Assembly: GCA_963708795.1 (NCBI GenBank)
Contig: CAVPUH010000009.1
Span: forward strand, 310,001-374,000
Length of the DNA stretch: 64,000 bases
Reading direction: 5' to 3'
DNA from: DAIQRJ01 sp963708795
Lineage (GTDB): Bacteria > Actinomycetota > Actinomycetes > Propionibacteriales > DAIQRJ01
Made by a program: the position numbers and the translations under genes. Below the pieces are notes generated by a model. The model had not been told where the DNA came from. It made no database searches and saw only the letters and a program-made list of their open reading frames with translations. Below, piece by piece: positions 60,389 through 64,000 of the stretch. Numbering within the stretch: the first letter of the stretch is position 1; the number at the start of each line of letters is the position of its first letter.

Positions 60389-61566
60389 TCAGCCCATCTC
60401 CAAACGCCTGATCCGCGGCAACGACGAGTCCCGAGCCACCGGCCACACTCCGGGCCGCAGCGGGCCGGGCGTGACCGAGCCGAGAACGGCCGCCCGCCCC
60501 GCGCCCGTGTAGCTCGGCAGCACCCCCGGAATGCCGTGCCAGGTCATCCAGCCGAGCATGGCGAAGAGCACGGCCTCCTTGGCGTCGGCATCGACACCGA
60601 GGTCGTTCGACGTCAGCACCCTGACATCGCCCAGCAGTCCCCCGATCCGCTGCATCAGCACGGGATTGCGCACACCACCACCGGCGAAGACGGCCACGTC
60701 CGCACCAGCGTCCCGAATCGCTGCGGCCACCGTCCTGGCCGTGAGCTCCAACAGCGTCGCCGCCTGGTCGCCCGCCCCTGCTTCGAGCAGGCCGGGCACC
60801 TTCTCGAGGTAGCCGTCGTGGAAGAGCTCCTTGCCGGTGCTCTTCGGCGCCGGCCGGGCGTAGTAGTCGTCGGCGAGCATCCACTCGAGCACGTCCCCGA
60901 GCACCACCCCTGACGCGGCCAACCGACCGCCGTCGTCGTAGTGCCGGCGCCCGCCGGTCGACCGCACGACGACGGCGTCCATGAGCGCGTTGGCCGGCCC
61001 GACGTCGTACGCCGAGCCACCCCGACCGGGTACCTCGGTCACGGTGATGTTGGCGATCCCCCCGAGATTGACGGCCACGGGCCGCGCTGCCGACACCCGC
61101 CAGGAGCAGTTCGTCCATCACCGCCACGAGTGGCGCGCCCTGGCCGCCGGCCGCGATGTCGGCGGCCCGGAGGTCGGACACCACGGGCAGGCCGGTCCGA
61201 GCGGCGATCCAGGCAGGCTGGCCGAGTTGCAGCCCGCCACGGGCGGACCCGTCCGGGCCGATCCAGTGATAGACCGTCTGGCCGTGTGAGCAGACGAGTT
61301 CCGCTCCCCCGGCCGCTTCGACGCCGACCGCCGCCGCCTCGGCGAAGAGGCCACCGATCCGGGTGTCGAGTTCGCAGACGACCTCCATCCCGACTCGGGC
61401 CGGCGGGAGCGCCGAGATCAGCAGGGCACGGAGCTCCGCGGGATAGGGAACGGCCGTGGTGGCGAGCACGCGCGCACGGAGGGTGTCGCGATCCGCGTCG
61501 AAGTCCACGACCGCGACGTCGACCGCATCGTGCGACGTCCCGCTGATGAGCCCTAGCGACCCTCAC
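60389..61566 (-). CDS. anmK: Anhydro-N-acetylmuramic acid kinase (two one-base frame breaks)
   Basis: Phosphorylates and opens anhydro-MurNAc to MurNAc-6-phosphate, the substrate of the neighbouring MurQ. About 392 residues. GTG 61566 overlaps the murQ stop; LGLISGTSHDAVDVAVVDFD follows after removing one base near 61556. The middle (VCSHGQTVYHWIG, RTGLPVVSDLRAADIAAGGQ) ends in one frame and VNLGGIANITVTE starts in the next; removing one G near 61097 joins them. C-terminal AVFAGGGVRNPVLMQRI and VLTSNDLGVDADAKEAVLFA. Length is 3n+2, agreeing with two extra bases. Confidence 0.88.
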
Positions 61567-62522
61567 GCGACGTCGACGCCGTTCTGGTCGAGCACCTCGC
61601 GCAGCCGACCCTCGGCGCTCTGGAGTTGCACGCGCGCCTCGTCCACGGAGAGGCCGGTGAGGCCCACCGCGATCGACGTCTTCGTCTCTCCGCCGGCTCG
61701 CTCGAACAGCTCCCGAGCCGCCGACGACGACAGGCCCGTCGCCAGCTCGACGATCCGAACCGCCCGGGCCCGCAGCTTCTCGTTGCTCGGGCGCACGTCG
61801 ACCATGAGATTGCCCAGCGTCTTCCCCAGCTTCACCATCGTGATCGTCGACAGCATGTTGAGCACCAGCTTCTGCGCGGTGCCGGCGCGCAGCCGGGTCG
61901 AACCGGTGACGATCTCCGGTCCGGTCACCACCTCGATCGGGAAGCGCGCCACGGCGGCGAGGTCGGACCCGCCGGCATTGACGATCGCAATCGTGGCGGC
62001 GCCGCGCTCGCCCGCCGCACGGAGCGCCTCGACGACGTACGGCGTCCGGCCGCTCGCACTGATCCCGACGACCGCGTCCGAGGCTCCGATGCCGAGGTCG
62101 GCCATCAGGGCGCGGCCGGCACCACGGTCGTCCTCGGCGCCCTCGATCGCGTCGGTGACAGCGCTCGGGCCGCCGGCGATGTGGCCCTGGACCTGATCCG
62201 GCTCGGTGTCGAACGTCGGCGGGCACTCGGACGCATCGAGCACGCCGAGCCGGCCGGGAGTTCCCGCGCCGACGTAGATGAGCCGGCCGCCGGCCCGCAT
62301 CCCGACGCTGATCGCGTCGACCGCGGCCACGATCTGTGGCAGCGCGCCGGCGACGAGGACCGGGACCGACGCGTCGGCCGCGTTCATCCGGGCGGCGAGC
62401 TCCGCCGTCGTCAGTCGGTCCAGGTCGCGACCCCCGGAGTCCGACGCCTCCGTGTCGAGTCGGTCGAGATCGAGCAGGGTGCCGAGAAACTCGCTGTCAC
62501 TCGTCGGGTCGGGGCTGGACAT
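61563..62522 (-). CDS. murQ: N-acetylmuramic acid 6-phosphate etherase
   Basis: Cleaves the lactyl ether of MurNAc-6-P to GlcNAc-6-P in peptidoglycan recycling. 319 residues, SIS-domain: LIYVGAGTPGRLGVLDASEC (20), FDTEPDQVQGHIAGG, GISASGRTPYVVEALRAA and STRLRAGTAQKLVLNMLST. ATG 62522 has TAGGCT 7 nt upstream. First gene of a murQ-anmK unit, divergent from the serine hydrolase. Confidence 0.95.
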   Translation of the reverse strand: MSSPDPTSDSEFLGTLLDLDRLDTEASDSGGRDLDRLTTAELAARMNAADASVPVLVAGALPQIVAAVDAISVGMRAGGRLIYVGAGTPGRLGVLDASECPPTFDTEPDQVQGHIAGGPSAVTDAIEGAEDDRGAGRALMADLGIGASDAVVGISASGRTPYVVEALRAAGERGAATIAIVNAGGSDLAAVARFPIEVVTGPEIVTGSTRLRAGTAQKLVLNMLSTITMVKLGKTLGNLMVDVRPSNEKLRARAVRIVELATGLSSSAARELFERAGGETKTSIAVGLTGLSVDEARVQLQSAEGRLREVLDQNGVDVA

Positions 62523-62529
62523 GGACTTC

Positions 62530-62535
62530 AGCCTA
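62530..62535 (-). promoter_or_regulatory. Putative leaderless -10 box, murQ
   Basis: TAGGCT on the minus strand, 7 nt before ATG 62522. Confidence 0.5.
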
Positions 62536-62627
62536 GGCCTCTCCCAGGCGTATCGGGAGGGGCGAGCGTGCGCTGTCGCTCCGGCTGCCGGTTCGGCCCT
62601 GAGTCGGTCGGTGACCGGCACGGGCGC

Positions 62628-62633
62628 TAGGTT
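62628..62633 (+). promoter_or_regulatory. Putative leaderless -10 box, serine hydrolase gene
   Basis: TAGGTT, 7 nt before ATG 62641; mirror image of the murQ arrangement on the other strand. Confidence 0.5.
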
Positions 62634-62640
62634 GTCGCCG

Positions 62641-63784
62641 ATGTCCGAGTCGCCGACGCACGCCCGAAGCTGGTCCCTCCGCGACCTGCTCGAGGGGTAC
62701 GTCACCGCACCGCATCCGCCGACGCCCGGCGCAGTGGCGATGATCGTCGTCGACGGCACCGTGGTCGAGGCGGCGTGCGCCGGTGAGCGCGTGCGCTACG
62801 CAGATCGTGCGGGCCGCCTGCTCCCCGACTCGTCACGGGAGCCGATGCATCCCGACGACCTCTTCGACCTCGCCTCGGTCACCAAGCTCTTCGCCACCAT
62901 CACGCTGTTGCGGCTGGTCGACGCCGGGGTGGTCGACCTCGACGGCCCGCTCCAGGCGGTCCTGCCGAGCTACGCCCACGGTGACAAGCGCCAGGTGACG
63001 CTGCGTCATCTCCTCACCCACACGTCCGGACTGCCGTCGATCACGCGGCTCTGGGACGTCCCAGGCGGCCGCGACGACCGCATCACCGCCCTGCTCGACA
63101 TCCCGCTGGAGGCGACTCCGGGCGCTCGCTTCGCGTACTCCTGCGTCGGCTACATGACCGCGATGGCGCTCGCGGAGACCGTCACGGGCACGCGTTTCGA
63201 CGCGCTGGTGGCCGACCACGTGACCACCCCGCTCGGGCTGGCCGAGACGTTGTACAACCCGCTCGACCACGGCATCGACGTCAGCCGGTGCGCCGCCACC
63301 GAGTTCGACGAGGAGTACCGGGGACGGCTGGTGCGCGGTGAGGTGCACGACGAGAACGCGTTCAGCCTCGACGGTGTCTCCGCCAACGCCGGCCTGTTCG
63401 CCACCGCCGCCGACCTCGCGCGATTCGGTGAGGCGGTGCGTACGAACGGCGCCGCCGATGTGCCGAGCTCTCCTCGAACCCGCCACGCACACAGCGATGT
63501 TCTCCGATCAGCTGTCCGCGTCGCTGGACCCGGGGTTCCGCCACGGTCTCGGCTGGCGCATCGGCGACGTCAACACCACCGGCCCCCTGGCCGGCCACGA
63601 GGCGTTCTCGCACAGCGGGTTCACCGGCACGTCGTTGACCATCCATCCCGGCTCCGGGCTCACCGTCGTCGTGTTGACCAACCGGGTGCACCCGAGCCGA
63701 GACTGGAGCGAGATCGGCGGCCTCCGGCAATCCGTCGTCACCTACGCACTCGGCCTCGCCGCCGCACGCGGGCCGGTCGGTGCC
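62641..63784 (+). CDS. Serine hydrolase, beta-lactamase/penicillin-binding-protein fold (one-base frame break)
   Basis: About 381 residues from ATG 62641. Catalytic S-x-x-K in DLASVTKLFATITLLRLVDA (20), Tyr motif in FAYSCVGYMTAMAL, then after a break AMFSDQLSASLDPGFRHGLG and the HxG-type end EAFSHSGFTGTSLTIHPGSG. The frame changes near 63470; removing one T in CTCTCCTC joins VPS to LLEPATHTAMF. No signal peptide, so probably cytosolic (a peptidoglycan-fragment amidase or esterase). Beside murQ and anmK it fits cell-wall recycling. No stop codon separates it from the Nudix domain; the end given is the ATG of that domain. Confidence 0.8.
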
Positions 63785-64000
63785 ATGCCGACCGCCAGCG
63801 CCCGGACCGAGCCGACCCCGACCCCTGGCCGACCGACTGCCCGTCTCCTGGTCCGTGACCAACGCGGCCGCGTGCTCCTGCTGCACGGGCACAACATCAC
63901 CGACGCCGGACACGACCTTCTGGTACACGCCCGGTGGCGGCCTCGAACCGGGCGAGGACGCACGCACCGCCGCCGTGCGCGAACTGCGCGAGGAGACCGG
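63785..64000 (+). CDS. Nudix hydrolase domain (3' truncated by window edge, one-base frame break)
   Basis: Starts at ATG 63785 or is fused to the preceding hydrolase, with which it shares frame. RPTARLLVRDQRGRVLLLHG leads to a frame change at about 63917; after removing one base the sequence is FWYTPGGGLEPGEDARTAAV then RELREETG, a Nudix box (GX5EX7REXXEEXG) cut by the window end. Substrate unknown. Confidence 0.75.
   Translation, partial: MPTASARTEPTPTPGRPTARLLVRDQRGRVLLLHGHNITDAGHDLLVHARWRPRTGRGRTHRRRARTARGDR

Overview
The window is about 64 kb of very GC-rich DNA from an actinobacterium. The evidence is strongly G/C-ended codons, coenzyme F420-type enzymes (LLM and PPOX families), a NucS-type mismatch endonuclease, an Rpf cell-wall hydrolase under a c-di-AMP riboswitch, a DivIVA-type coiled coil, a DUF222/HNH (13E12-type) gene, and a MurA with Asp in place of the catalytic Cys. 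From memory, the gene order read right to left (lysA, hom, thrC, thrB, rho, rpmE, prfA, prmC, sua5, wecA, atpI to atpC, DUF2550, PduO, murA, nucS, thiolase, thioredoxin, glgB, mak, treS) follows the mycobacterial Rv1292-Rv1328 block. Subunits b and delta of ATP synthase are separate genes, so the organism is probably not a mycobacterium. Genus cannot be fixed from sequence alone.

Layout. 1-7.8 kb (+): treS (5' cut by the window edge), maltokinase and glgB (GlgE-type alpha-glucan pathway), a PPOX/F420 protein, thyA, folA, an ACT-domain protein and a small membrane protein, mostly joined by 4-bp stop/start overlaps. 7.8-15.5 kb: a HAD-hydrolase remnant, a thioredoxin-TPR chaperone, an acyl-CoA mutase large subunit with isobutyryl-CoA-mutase-like residues, a PH-domain protein, a PhyH dioxygenase, the mutase chaperone MeaB, a thiolase and methylmalonyl-CoA epimerase. 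15.6-26.2 kb: a DivIVA-like coiled coil, an XRE/MmyB regulator with a divergent SDR and a perfect 21-bp operator, a dehydrogenase/ThuA/F420 group, a hydrolase, QueA and an SDR under a SoxR-type operator, soxR and nucS. 26.3-30.9 kb: secreted proteins (including a GH76 mannanase-like enzyme), an SDR, a STAS protein and a paired hairpin repeat. 30.9-47.3 kb: murA, cobalamin adenosyltransferase, the complete F1Fo ATP synthase operon, wecA, sua5, prmC, prfA and rpmE. 47.4-56.5 kb: rho, thrB-thrC-hom, DUF5701, lysA and an aldo/keto reductase. 56.7-64 kb: riboswitch plus rpf, an ATP-binding protein, tRNA-Arg, YbaK, DUF222-HNH, and a cell-wall recycling group (anmK, murQ, serine hydrolase) running into a truncated Nudix domain.

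Two themes cut across the window. First, about 20 reading-frame breaks occur in otherwise intact genes, including two in essential atpB, and every one I traced is repaired by removing single bases. This looks like insertion-biased sequencing error, concentrated at 58.8-64 kb, rather than biology. Second, many gene heads carry a TANNNT hexamer 6-8 nt before the start codon and no Shine-Dalgarno, which suggests widespread leaderless transcription. No prophage, CRISPR array, transposase or biosynthetic cluster was seen.
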